From Burkholderiales bacterium RIFCSPHIGHO2_12_FULL_61_11 (GTDB lineage: Bacteria; Pseudomonadota; Gammaproteobacteria; Burkholderiales; Burkholderiaceae_C), in assembly GCA_001770785.1 (NCBI GenBank), contig MERZ01000047.1, positions 2,448-12,339 on the forward strand: a DNA stretch of 9,892 bases, given 5' to 3'. Numbering within the stretch: the stretch's first letter is position 1; the number at the start of each line of letters is the position of its first letter. The notes under the pieces are model-generated. The model was not told the origin of the DNA, did no database searches, and saw only the letters and a program-made list of their open reading frames with translations. Shown here piece after piece: positions 1 to 5,980 of the stretch. Made by a program: the position numbers and the translations under genes.

Positions 1-798
1 CTGGGTGTAGGGATGCAAGGGCCGCGCGAACAAGGCTTTTTTTTCACCTTGCTCCACCGCATGGCCGAGGTACATCACCAGCACATCGTGGGCTATGTGG
101 CGCACCACGCCCAGGTCATGCGAGATGAACAGATAGGCCAGCCCCATGGACTGCTGCAGGTCGGCCAGCAGGTTGAGCACCTGGGCCTGAATCGACACGT
201 CCAGCGCCGACACCGGTTCGTCGGCCACCACCAGCGCCGGGTTGAGCATCAGGGCGCGCGCAATGGCAATGCGCTGGCGCTGCCCGCCCGAAAACATGTG
301 CGGGTAGCGGTCATACTGCTCGGGGCGCAGGCCCACCAGGGCGAGCATGGCGCGCGCCCGGGCTGCGCGCTCGGCCGCCGGCAAGGCGGTATTGATCTCC
401 AGTGGCGCCTCAAGAATGGCACCGACTTTTTTGCGCGGATTGAGTGACCCGTAAGGGTTCTGGAACACCAGTTGCACGGCCTTGCGAAGGCCTAGGCGCT
501 CTGCTTTCGGCGCATGGATGGCATCAATGCCCTGAATCCACAGCTGGCCAGCGCTCGGCGTTTCAATTAGCGACACCATGCGCGCCAGCGTGGATTTTCC
601 GCAGCCCGATTCACCCACTACGGCCAGCGTCTTGCCCGCCTGGACGCTAAAGGAAACACCGCCGACAGCCTGCAGGTGGTCGGGGGCGCGCATGAAGCCG
701 CGCCGTATTTCGTAAACGCGTTGCAGATCCCTGGCCTCAACCACGGGCTGGCTTGTTGCTGCGCTGGCGGCTACTGGGGTGTTTGGCAGGGCGCTCAT
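1..798 (-). CDS. dppF: Dipeptide/oligopeptide ABC transporter ATPase, DppF-like (3' end cut by window edge)
   Basis: This is one of the two ATPases that power a peptide-class ABC importer from the cytoplasmic face. The frame is open from an ATG at 798 to the window edge, giving 266 residues of a protein usually about 330 long. Walker A is at residues 62-70 (GESGCGKST), the Q-loop at Q113, the ABC signature at 169-173 (FSGGQ), Walker B at about 189-194 ending VADEP, and the H-switch at H227. The C-terminal oligopeptide-transporter domain has just begun (HPYTQ) when the window ends. The ATG shares four bases (ATGA) with the dppD stop, which supports this start and suggests coupled translation. 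The family is certain. The exact substrate (dipeptide, heme, glutathione or nickel) cannot be read from an ATPase. Confidence 0.93.
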   Translation of the reverse strand, partial: MSALPNTPVAASAATSQPVVEARDLQRVYEIRRGFMRAPDHLQAVGGVSFSVQAGKTLAVVGESGCGKSTLARMVSLIETPSAGQLWIQGIDAIHAPKAERLGLRKAVQLVFQNPYGSLNPRKKVGAILEAPLEINTALPAAERAARARAMLALVGLRPEQYDRYPHMFSGGQRQRIAIARALMLNPALVVADEPVSALDVSIQAQVLNLLADLQQSMGLAYLFISHDLGVVRHIAHDVLVMYLGHAVEQGEKKALFARPLHPYTQ

Positions 799-1817
799 GC
801 CATGGCCTCCAGCCGGGCCAGCGGCGCGCTCTGCAGCATGGCCGCTTCGCGGTTCGGGTCACCCAGCGGATAGTGGCAGCGCACCCTGCCGCGCTCCCAG
901 TCGCGCAGTTGTGGGCGCTCATTGCCGCAGTGTTCCGTGGCATAGGCGCAGCGCGGGGAAAACAGGCAGCCGACGGGACGGTCATACAGGCCCGGCACCA
1001 TGCCGGGAATGGTCGCCAGGCGCGCGCTGCCGTCGCTGCGCGCAGGCAGCGCCGAGAGCAGCGCTTCGGTGTAAGGGTGCTGGGGTGCGTTGAACAGGGT
1101 GTGCGCGCCTTGCTCTTCCATGATCTGCCCGGCATACATCACGGCCACGCGCTGGGCCATCTCGGAGACCACGCCCATGTTGTGGGTGATCAGCACCAGC
1201 GCCATGCCGCGTTCCTTTTGCAGGCTGCGCAGCAGGTCGAGGATTTGCGCCTGAATCGTGACGTCGAGCGCCGTGGTTGGTTCGTCGGCAATCAGCAGCC
1301 GCGGGTTGCAGGCAATCGCCATGGCAATCATCACGCGCTGGTTCATGCCGCCCGACAACTGGTGCGGGTAGGCCTTCAGGCGGCTTTCCGGCGCTGGCAT
1401 GCCGACTTGCTCGAGCAGCTCGATGGCCTTGCGCGTGGCGGCCTTGCGGTCCAGTCCCAAGTGCAGGCGCAGCACTTCGGTGATCTGAAAGCCGATGGTG
1501 AAGCAGGGGTTCAGACTGGTCGTGGGCTCCTGAAAAATCATGGCCACGTCCTTGCCGGTGAGCTTGCTGCGCTCGCTCTCCGAGAGCGCCAGCAGGTCCT
1601 GGCCGGCAAAGCGCAAGGTGTCGGCGCGCACCCGGCCCGGATAGGCCACCAGGCCCATCAGCGCCATCATGGTGACACTCTTGCCGGAGCCCGATTCACC
1701 GACGATGCCGAGCACTTCGCCTTCTTCAAGCGACAGGCTGACGCCGTCAACGGCCTGCATGACGCCGCTTTGCGAGGGAAACTCGACCGACAGGTTTTCG
1801 ATTTCTAGCAGGGCCAT
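795..1817 (-). CDS. dppD: Dipeptide/oligopeptide ABC transporter ATPase, DppD-like
   Basis: This is the partner ATPase of DppF in the importer, 340 residues, a full normal length. Walker A is at residues 40-47 (GESGSGKS), the Q-loop at Q96, the signature LSGGM at 154-158, Walker B at 174-180 (LLIADEP) and the H-loop at H212. The C-terminal oligopeptide/dipeptide domain contains four cysteines (C284, C290, C297, C314) in the CxxxxxC-x6-C-x16-C arrangement typical of DppD/OppD. In some family members this cluster is reported to bind a [4Fe-4S] centre. The start is supported by a GGGAGGA ribosome binding site about 8 bases upstream. The gene follows dppC after a 133-base repeat-bearing gap and overlaps dppF by four bases. 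Confidence 0.95.
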   Translation of the reverse strand: MALLEIENLSVEFPSQSGVMQAVDGVSLSLEEGEVLGIVGESGSGKSVTMMALMGLVAYPGRVRADTLRFAGQDLLALSESERSKLTGKDVAMIFQEPTTSLNPCFTIGFQITEVLRLHLGLDRKAATRKAIELLEQVGMPAPESRLKAYPHQLSGGMNQRVMIAMAIACNPRLLIADEPTTALDVTIQAQILDLLRSLQKERGMALVLITHNMGVVSEMAQRVAVMYAGQIMEEQGAHTLFNAPQHPYTEALLSALPARSDGSARLATIPGMVPGLYDRPVGCLFSPRCAYATEHCGNERPQLRDWERGRVRCHYPLGDPNREAAMLQSAPLARLEAMA

Positions 1818-1861
1818 ATTTAAATCCTCCCCCTTCTCGGCTCACTGCGTGTAGCCGGATC

Positions 1862-1906
1862 CCCCCGCTGGGGGCAACACCTGCGGCCCGGCAAAGCCGG
1901 TTCCGC
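1862..1906. repeat. GC-rich double hairpin in the dppC-dppD gap, probable dispersed intergenic repeat
   Basis: Two stem-loops lie back to back between dppC and dppD. The first pairs CCCCC (1862-1866) with GGGGG (1870-1874) around GCT. The second pairs CCGGC (1888-1892) with GCCGG (1896-1900) around AAA, and has an outer GCGG/CCGC pair (1883-1886 with 1903-1906). The pattern resembles short palindromic repeats found many times in intergenic regions of Comamonadaceae; that resemblance is from memory, and only one copy is visible here. Neither hairpin is followed by a T-run on the minus strand, so it is not a standard intrinsic terminator. It could still tune mRNA stability between the permease and ATPase halves. 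Confidence 0.55.
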
Positions 1907-1950
1907 GCTGTTACTTGCGAAAAGGTTCATCGGGTGCGCGTCGATCGTGT

Positions 1951-2868
1951 TCATCGTTTTAGTTTTGGGTCAAAAGCGTCACGCAGTCCGTCGCCCAGCA
2001 AGTTGAAGGCCAGCACAGTGATCAAAATCGCAAGGCCGGGGAAGGTGACCACCCACCAGGCGCGCAGTACAAATTCCCTGGCGTCAGCCAGCATGGTGCC
2101 CCATTCGGGCGAGGGCGGTTGCGCGCCCAGACCCAGAAAGCCCAGTGCCGCGGCGTCCAGGATGGCCGTGGACACCCCCAGCGACGCCTGCACAATCAGC
2201 GGCGCGGTGCAGTTGGGCAGGATTTCACTGAACATCAGCCGCAGCCGGCTGGCGCCGCTCATGCGTGCCGCGGTCACGTAGTCGCGCGAGGTTTCGGCGA
2301 TCACCGCCGCGCGGGTGATTCGCACATAGTGCGGAAGCACCACAATGGCCACGGCCAGCATCGCGTTCATCAGGCCGGGCCCCAGGATGGCCACAATCAC
2401 AATTGCCAGCAGCAGGCTGGGCAGCGTCAGGATGATGTCCATCATGCGCATGATGGCGATTTCAAAGATGCCGCGAAAAAATCCCGCCAGCAGGCCCAGC
2501 ACCGTGCCAACAATCACCGACAGCGTGACCACGGCCAGGCCAATCACCAGCGACAGGCGGGCGCCGTGCATCAGCCGCGAGAGGATGTCGCGCCCAATGG
2601 CGTCGGTGCCCAGGGGGTAGGTCCACGATCCGCCAGTCTGCCAGGCCGGCGGTTGGAGAAATACGGCGCTATTGGTCAGGTTGGGCGCGTGAGGCGCCAG
2701 CACAGGCGCAAAAAGCGCCACCAGCAAGACGGTCACCACAATGATCAGGCCGGCGAGCGCGCCCCGGTTGGCGCTGAAGTAGCTCCAGAACTCACGCAGC
2801 GGATGAGGCGGATGGGGCCCCATCATCGGTTCTGTCAAGTCGAACGTTGTCATGGGTGCCGTGCTCAT
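1951..2868 (-). CDS. dppC: Dipeptide ABC transporter inner-membrane permease, DppC-like
   Basis: This is one of the two membrane subunits forming the import channel, 305 residues, usual length about 300. The N-terminal cytoplasmic segment carries the OppC-N type region (EFWSYFSANRGALAG, residues 26-40) followed by the first membrane span (about 40-57). The family motif PLGTDAIGRDILSR is at 85-98. The MetI-like core holds five more hydrophobic segments. The EAA loop that docks on the ATPase is at about 198-222 (AARMSGASRLRLMFSEILPN). The motif GLGAQPPSPEWGTML at 246-260 is characteristic of DppC. The start codon overlaps the dppB stop in an ATGA, so the two permeases are probably made in equal amounts. 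Confidence 0.95.
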   Translation of the reverse strand: MSTAPMTTFDLTEPMMGPHPPHPLREFWSYFSANRGALAGLIIVVTVLLVALFAPVLAPHAPNLTNSAVFLQPPAWQTGGSWTYPLGTDAIGRDILSRLMHGARLSLVIGLAVVTLSVIVGTVLGLLAGFFRGIFEIAIMRMMDIILTLPSLLLAIVIVAILGPGLMNAMLAVAIVVLPHYVRITRAAVIAETSRDYVTAARMSGASRLRLMFSEILPNCTAPLIVQASLGVSTAILDAAALGFLGLGAQPPSPEWGTMLADAREFVLRAWWVVTFPGLAILITVLAFNLLGDGLRDAFDPKLKR

Positions 2869-3875
2869 CGCTGATGCCTGATGCGAGGATTAATGATGCC
2901 GTAGGTGATGTCCACCAGCAAATTGACGGCCATCACGATGGTGCCCAGCAGCAAAATGCCGCCCTGCAAGACCGGGTAGTCGCGGCGACTGATGGCTTCG
3001 ATCAGCCATTTGCCGACTCCGGGCCAGGAAAAGATGGTTTCGGTCAGGATCGCGCCCGTGAACAGGACGCCCACCTGCAAGCCAATCACGGTAACCACCG
3101 GAATCAGTGCATTGCGCAGGGCATGCACGGCCACCACGCGCAGGTTGGAGAGTCCCTTGGCGCGCGCGGTGCGAATATAGTCTTCGCCCAGCACTTCCAG
3201 CATGGCCGAGCGCGTCATGCGGGCAATCACGGCCAGCGGATTGGTGCCCAGCACAATCGTTGGCAATATCAGGTGGGAGGCCGCCGACCAGAAGGCGCTC
3301 TTGTCATCCGACAGAAGGGTATCGATCAGCAAAAATCCGGTGGTGGGCTCAATGTAATACTGCACTGAAAGGCGCCCCGACACAGGCGTCAGGTCAAGCT
3401 GCACCGAAAACAGCAGAATCAGCAGCAAGCCCCACCAGAAAATCGGCATCGAGTAGCCCGTCAGCGAGACGCCCATGACGCCGTGGTCAAGGATGGAGTT
3501 GCGCTTGACCGCCGCAAGAATGCCGGCCGGAATGCCGAGCAGCAGCGCAAAAATAATGGCGCAGACAGCCAGCTCAATGGTGGCGGGAAAGAGCGTCAGG
3601 AACTCACTGAGCACCGACTCCTGCGTGATCAGGGACTTGCCCAAATCGCCACTGAGCACCCGCCCGATGTAGATGCCGTACTGCACCAGCACGGGCCGGT
3701 CCAGCCCGTATTCCTTGAGTAGCTGCGCATGACGCACCGGATCAATGCCGCGCTCGCCCGCCAGCGTTTCAATGGGATCGCCGGGCACCATGCGAATCAG
3801 GAAAAAAGCCAGCAGCGTCATTCCCAAAAATGTGGGAATGATCAGGCTCAGTCGGGTAAAAATAAAGCGCAGCAT
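2865..3875 (-). CDS. dppB: Dipeptide ABC transporter inner-membrane permease, DppB-like
   Basis: This is the second channel-forming subunit of the importer, 336 residues, matching the 339 of E. coli DppB. The first membrane span is at residues 9-28, followed by the conserved MVPGDP (29-34) that opens the periplasmic loop of DppB/OppB proteins. The MetI-like core begins near residue 95. The EAA loop lies at about 233-260 (YIRTARAKGLSNLRVVAVHALRNALIPV is the region), and the C-terminus has IFSWPGVGKWL (281-291) and RRDYPVLQG (297-305), both classic for DppB. The start at 3875 has no clear ribosome binding site of its own, but a small upstream frame stops on it (TAATG), which may feed ribosomes to it. 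It is the first full-size gene of the cluster. No dppA gene lies upstream. Confidence 0.95.
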   Translation of the reverse strand: MLRFIFTRLSLIIPTFLGMTLLAFFLIRMVPGDPIETLAGERGIDPVRHAQLLKEYGLDRPVLVQYGIYIGRVLSGDLGKSLITQESVLSEFLTLFPATIELAVCAIIFALLLGIPAGILAAVKRNSILDHGVMGVSLTGYSMPIFWWGLLLILLFSVQLDLTPVSGRLSVQYYIEPTTGFLLIDTLLSDDKSAFWSAASHLILPTIVLGTNPLAVIARMTRSAMLEVLGEDYIRTARAKGLSNLRVVAVHALRNALIPVVTVIGLQVGVLFTGAILTETIFSWPGVGKWLIEAISRRDYPVLQGGILLLGTIVMAVNLLVDITYGIINPRIRHQR

Positions 3876-3949
3876 TATCGCGGGATGCTAAAACAGGCCG
3901 GACCGCAGGCTGCGGATAATTCGTCGCGAGGGGGACATGCAGGATTCAC
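3875..3949 (-). CDS. Possible 24-residue leader peptide coupled to dppB
   Basis: A short frame begins with GTG at 3949, eight bases after a strong AGGAG ribosome binding site (3958-3962), and its TAA overlaps the dppB ATG by one base (TAATG). The peptide would be VNPACPPRDELSAACGPACFSIPR, given here only to show three cysteines at positions 5, 15 and 19. A small hairpin (CCGCA/TGCGG at 3903-3915) falls inside it. Since dppB lacks a good site of its own, the arrangement fits translational coupling or a regulatory leader. It is not a family I recognise, and a chance open frame of this length is quite possible. Confidence 0.35.
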   Translation of the reverse strand: MNPACPPRDELSAACGPACFSIPR

Positions 3950-4201
3950 GGAAAATTCTCCTGTGCTGCTTTTTGGGTGCATCAGCATGGGCATATTGTT
4001 TGGCTCGATCCGGCCCCGGGCACAAGCGCGGGGAACGGCTGATCATAGCAACGTCAGTGATTGGAAGCGTCGTTGAGCACGGCCTGGCAAGTCACCGGCA
4101 TTGATTACGGCAGTTTTCACGGGGATGAAGGCGGCGTGAGAGCAGGGCAGGGAATACCCAAAATGGCGAGACTGGTGGCGAATCGTTAACATCGTGGCCA
4201 T
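3950..4201. other. Non-coding region upstream of dppB
   Basis: Between the possible leader frame and the terminator of the SWIB gene there is no supported gene. Open frames crossing it on the plus strand start inside dppB and lack family features. It should contain the promoter of the dpp cluster; the only candidate I can point to is the extended -10 at 4042-4050. No dppA-like gene is present, although a periplasmic binding protein gene is the usual neighbour here. Confidence 0.6.
4042..4050 (-). promoter_or_regulatory. Candidate extended -10 promoter for the dpp cluster
   Basis: Read on the minus strand, the bases are TGC-TATGAT, which match the extended -10 form TGn-TATAAT with one mismatch. 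No good -35 lies 16-18 bases upstream, which extended -10 promoters can tolerate. Transcription would start near 4035, leaving a leader of about 160 bases before dppB that includes the small cysteine-containing frame. The match is short and could be accidental. Confidence 0.3.
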
Positions 4202-4229
4202 AAAAAAAGGCCGGTGAGTACCGGCCTTT
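4202..4229 (-). terminator. Intrinsic terminator of the SWIB-domain gene
   Basis: On the minus strand a 10-base stem (AAAGGCCGGT / ACCGGCCTTT, at 4220-4229 and 4206-4215) closes a four-base loop and runs directly into seven T residues (complement of 4202-4208). It starts 20 bases after the stop codon of the gene at 4250. This is a textbook rho-independent terminator, and it separates that gene from the dpp cluster. Confidence 0.93.
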
Positions 4230-4249
4230 CGAGTATCGGCAAAAGCCGC

Positions 4250-4678
4250 TTATTGGACGTGCTTGCCAATCAAGCCAGCCATCTCGAACATCGACACTTG
4301 CGGCTTGCCAAAGACGGCGCGCAGCTTTTCGTCGGCGTTGATCATGCGCTTGTTGGTCTTGTCTTGCAGGCCTTTGGCTTTGATGTAAACCCACAGCTTG
4401 CTGACAATTTCGGTGCGTGGCAAAGGCTTGTCGCCTACCACGGCCGACAGCGCGGGGCTCAGGGTCAGCGGCTTCATGAACGCGGCATTGGGCGTGCGCT
4501 TTTTCGCTGGAATTGCCTTTTTGGCTGCTGGCTTGGTAGCTGCAGCTTTCTTGGCGGGAGCTGCTTTTTTCGCGGCTACCTTTTTTGCAGGTGCCACTTT
4601 TTTTGCGGCTACTTTCTTTGCCGGAGCAGCCTTTTTTGCAGGTGCTTTTTTTGCCGGTGCTTTTTTCGCAGTTGCCAT
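4250..4678 (-). CDS. Histone H1-like lysine/alanine-rich protein with C-terminal SWIB/MDM2 domain
   Basis: The protein has 142 residues in two parts. Residues 1 to about 62 are almost only Ala, Lys and Pro in repeated PAKKA/AAKKV units, a basic disordered tail like those of histone H1 and bacterial nucleoid proteins, expected to bind DNA without sequence preference. Residues about 66-142 match the SWIB fold: PLPRTEIVSKLWVYIKAKGL (86-105), then NKRMINADEKLRAVFG (109-124) and VSMFEMAGLIGKHV (128-141). SWIB domains occur in eukaryotic chromatin remodellers and in chlamydial and many proteobacterial proteins. A role in nucleoid organisation is an inference. The ATG at 4678 was preferred over one at 4714 because AGAAGGA sits about 10 bases before it and the repeat tail begins right there. 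It appears to be transcribed alone. Confidence 0.9.
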   Translation of the reverse strand: MATAKKAPAKKAPAKKAAPAKKVAAKKVAPAKKVAAKKAAPAKKAAATKPAAKKAIPAKKRTPNAAFMKPLTLSPALSAVVGDKPLPRTEIVSKLWVYIKAKGLQDKTNKRMINADEKLRAVFGKPQVSMFEMAGLIGKHVQ

Positions 4679-5354
4679 GATTGATTTTCCTTCTAGAAGT
4701 TGACTAATCACCACCGGGATAACTACTTCCTTGTGGCAAGGGGGATGCTACTGGAGAAAAACGCAGTTTCATAGTAAAACAGCACTTTATTTGCGCTCTT
4801 ATGTTGCGGATTTACCTCTGAAAATGCAAAAGAGACCGGCGCGACGTGCAGCGCAGGCCATGCACTGGCTGCCAGTGATGGGTATTCAAGAGGAAGATAC
4901 CCCGGAAAAATTGCCATCATGGGTTCGTGAAAGCGTATTCACGGGTAATCGGCAGCGATGTATCTGCTGCCGTAAAACCAATGCCCAGTCATGCCCTGAA
5001 CCAGTCCTGCTTTGCCGTGTACTGCGCGAGCATTTCCGGTGGTCATTGAACCTGGAAACCGCAGTTGATCGCTCGCAAACTTCACGAACGCCGCATGCAC
5101 ATTGACTTTTTCCTCTTCGATCATGTTCATCTGCTGGATGACAGCGCTATGCGCCCGAGTGCACCATGCTCAGCGCACCATGCTGCGTTGCTCCGCCTTG
5201 TGGGCAGCAGCCCACTGCGTTGTCACGCCTTGCCTGGCACACCGATCACGGCGCACTCGAGCGCATCCAACTGCCGTTTCTAGGTTGAATTCTCCTGGAC
5301 CGGGTCGGGTCATTTCCAGATTTGGAAATTAGCGGAAATTTTTTACCAGTTTCC
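4679..5354. other. Gene-poor stretch between the SWIB gene and the iron operon
   Basis: About 680 bases hold no gene I can support. Open frames exist on both strands (for example 4731-5105 plus, 5065-5283 plus, 4939-5130 minus), but none has a good ribosome binding site or a recognisable family. The part beside the SWIB gene (4679-4830) is fairly AT-rich and should hold its promoter, though no convincing -35/-10 pair was found. Small structures include a 10-base direct repeat GCACCATGCT at 5161-5170 and 5175-5184, and a perfect hairpin GTGGGC-AGCA-GCCCAC at 5200-5215. The minus frame 4939-5130 has a protein-like first 25 codons, so a decayed gene is possible. Confidence 0.5.
5312..5329. repeat. 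Inverted repeat upstream of the iron operon promoter
   Basis: ATTTCCA (5312-5318) and TGGAAAT (5323-5329) form a perfect 7-base inverted repeat with a GATT centre. A third GGAAAT follows at 5334-5339, next to a short T-run. It ends about 26 bases before the -35 element, a place where an activator could bind. It might equally be a weak hairpin with no role. Confidence 0.4.
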
Positions 5355-5383
5355 TTGCCAATACAAATGATAATCGTTATCAT
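5355..5383 (+). promoter_or_regulatory. Sigma70-type promoter of the ftr operon
   Basis: A -35 element TTGCCA (5355-5360) and a -10 element TATCAT (5378-5383) are separated by exactly 17 bases. Each differs from consensus at two positions or fewer. Transcription would start near 5390, leaving a leader of about 30 bases with an AAGGGA ribosome binding site (5410-5415) before the ftrA ATG at 5420. The Fur box covers most of the spacer and the whole -10, so Fur binding would block RNA polymerase. Confidence 0.7.
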
Positions 5384-5384
5384 T
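5366..5384 (+). promoter_or_regulatory. Fur box (ferric uptake regulator operator)
   Basis: The 19 bases read AATGATAA-TCG-TTATCATT: two perfect 8-base inverted arms around a three-base centre. This is very close to the classical Fur consensus built from GATAAT units. Its position over the -10 of the ftr promoter predicts repression when iron is plentiful and expression under iron limitation, as known for Fur-controlled ferrous uptake systems. Confidence 0.92.
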
Positions 5385-5419
5385 CTCATCTACTATCCAT
5401 TTCAAATTTAAGGGAACCC

Positions 5420-5977
5420 ATGTTTTTAACAAAGCTCGCCACCTTCGCCAAACGAATTTTTCTGCTCGGAGCGGTTGCGTCGGCTCTGAATGCCTACGCG
5501 GTCGAATATCCGATCGGCGCACCGCAACAGCGTTTCGGCATGGAGATTGCGGCGGTCTATTTGCAGCCGGTGATCATGGAACCGGAAGGCATGATGAAAA
5601 AGGCCGAGGAATCCGACATCCATATCGAGGCCGATATCAAGGCCTTGGCGGGAAATCCCAATGGCTTTGAAGAAGGCGCATGGATTCCTTACCTGATTGT
5701 CAAATTTGAAGTCAACAAGGTCGGAACCACGCAAACGGTCGCCGGCGAATTCATGCCGATGGTGGCCAATGACGGCCCGCATTATGGCGACAATATCAAG
5801 CTGTTCGGCCCCGGCAAATACCACGTCAAATACAGCATCCTCCCGCCCTCGGAAAATAAAAACGCACACTTCGGCCGCCACACTGATCGCCTGACCGGCG
5901 TGCGCCCCTGGTTCAAGCCGTTTGAAGTCGAATATGACTTCACCTATGTCGGCATCGGCAAGAAGGGCGGGTACTAA
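5420..5977 (+). CDS. ftrA: FtrA: P19-family periplasmic iron-uptake protein
   Basis: This 185-residue exported protein belongs to the P19/Tp34 family (Campylobacter P19, Bordetella and Brucella FtrA), dimeric periplasmic proteins that bind copper and iron for ferrous uptake. A signal peptide spans residues 1-27, with probable cleavage at AYA-VEY. The family's metal ligands line up with those of C. jejuni P19: H68 and E70 (HIE), M114, D118 and H121 (MVANDGPH) and H154 (RHTD). The spacing from H68 to M114 and from M114 to H121 equals that of the P19 ligands. Bound copper is thought to help oxidise Fe(II) or present it to the permease. The ATG at 5420 follows AAGGGA at good spacing. As first gene of the operon it sits directly behind the Fur-controlled promoter, and only three bases separate it from the porin gene. 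Confidence 0.93.
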   Translation: MFLTKLATFAKRIFLLGAVASALNAYAVEYPIGAPQQRFGMEIAAVYLQPVIMEPEGMMKKAEESDIHIEADIKALAGNPNGFEEGAWIPYLIVKFEVNKVGTTQTVAGEFMPMVANDGPHYGDNIKLFGPGKYHVKYSILPPSENKNAHFGRHTDRLTGVRPWFKPFEVEYDFTYVGIGKKGGY

Positions 5978-5980
5978 GCC

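Noticed and set aside
753..1808. Long plus-strand open frame of 351 codons
   Set aside because: It lies antisense to dppD, whose Walker, signature and H-loop motifs are clear. Its translation is rich in His, Gln, Arg and Ala with no family features, as expected from the complement of a GC-rich gene.
1862..1906. The dppC-dppD hairpins as an intrinsic terminator
   Set aside because: No run of T follows the stems in the direction of transcription, and dppD/dppF downstream are expected to be expressed with dppB/dppC.
2119..2874. Plus-strand open frame of 251 codons
   Set aside because: It is antisense to dppC and has the same His/Gln/Arg-rich shadow composition, with no recognisable domain.
4679..4714. 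Earlier ATG at 4714 for the SWIB gene
   Set aside because: It would add 12 residues (MVISQLLEGKSI) and consume the AGAAGGA ribosome binding site that is well placed for the ATG at 4678, where the Lys/Ala tail begins.
4731..5105. Plus-strand open frame of 124 codons in the gene-poor stretch
   Set aside because: It has no ribosome binding site, no known family features, and a composition rich in Arg, Ser and Cys that does not resemble the neighbouring genes.
5200..5215. Perfect hairpin GTGGGC-AGCA-GCCCAC as a terminator
   Set aside because: No T-run follows on either strand, and no supported gene ends nearby.
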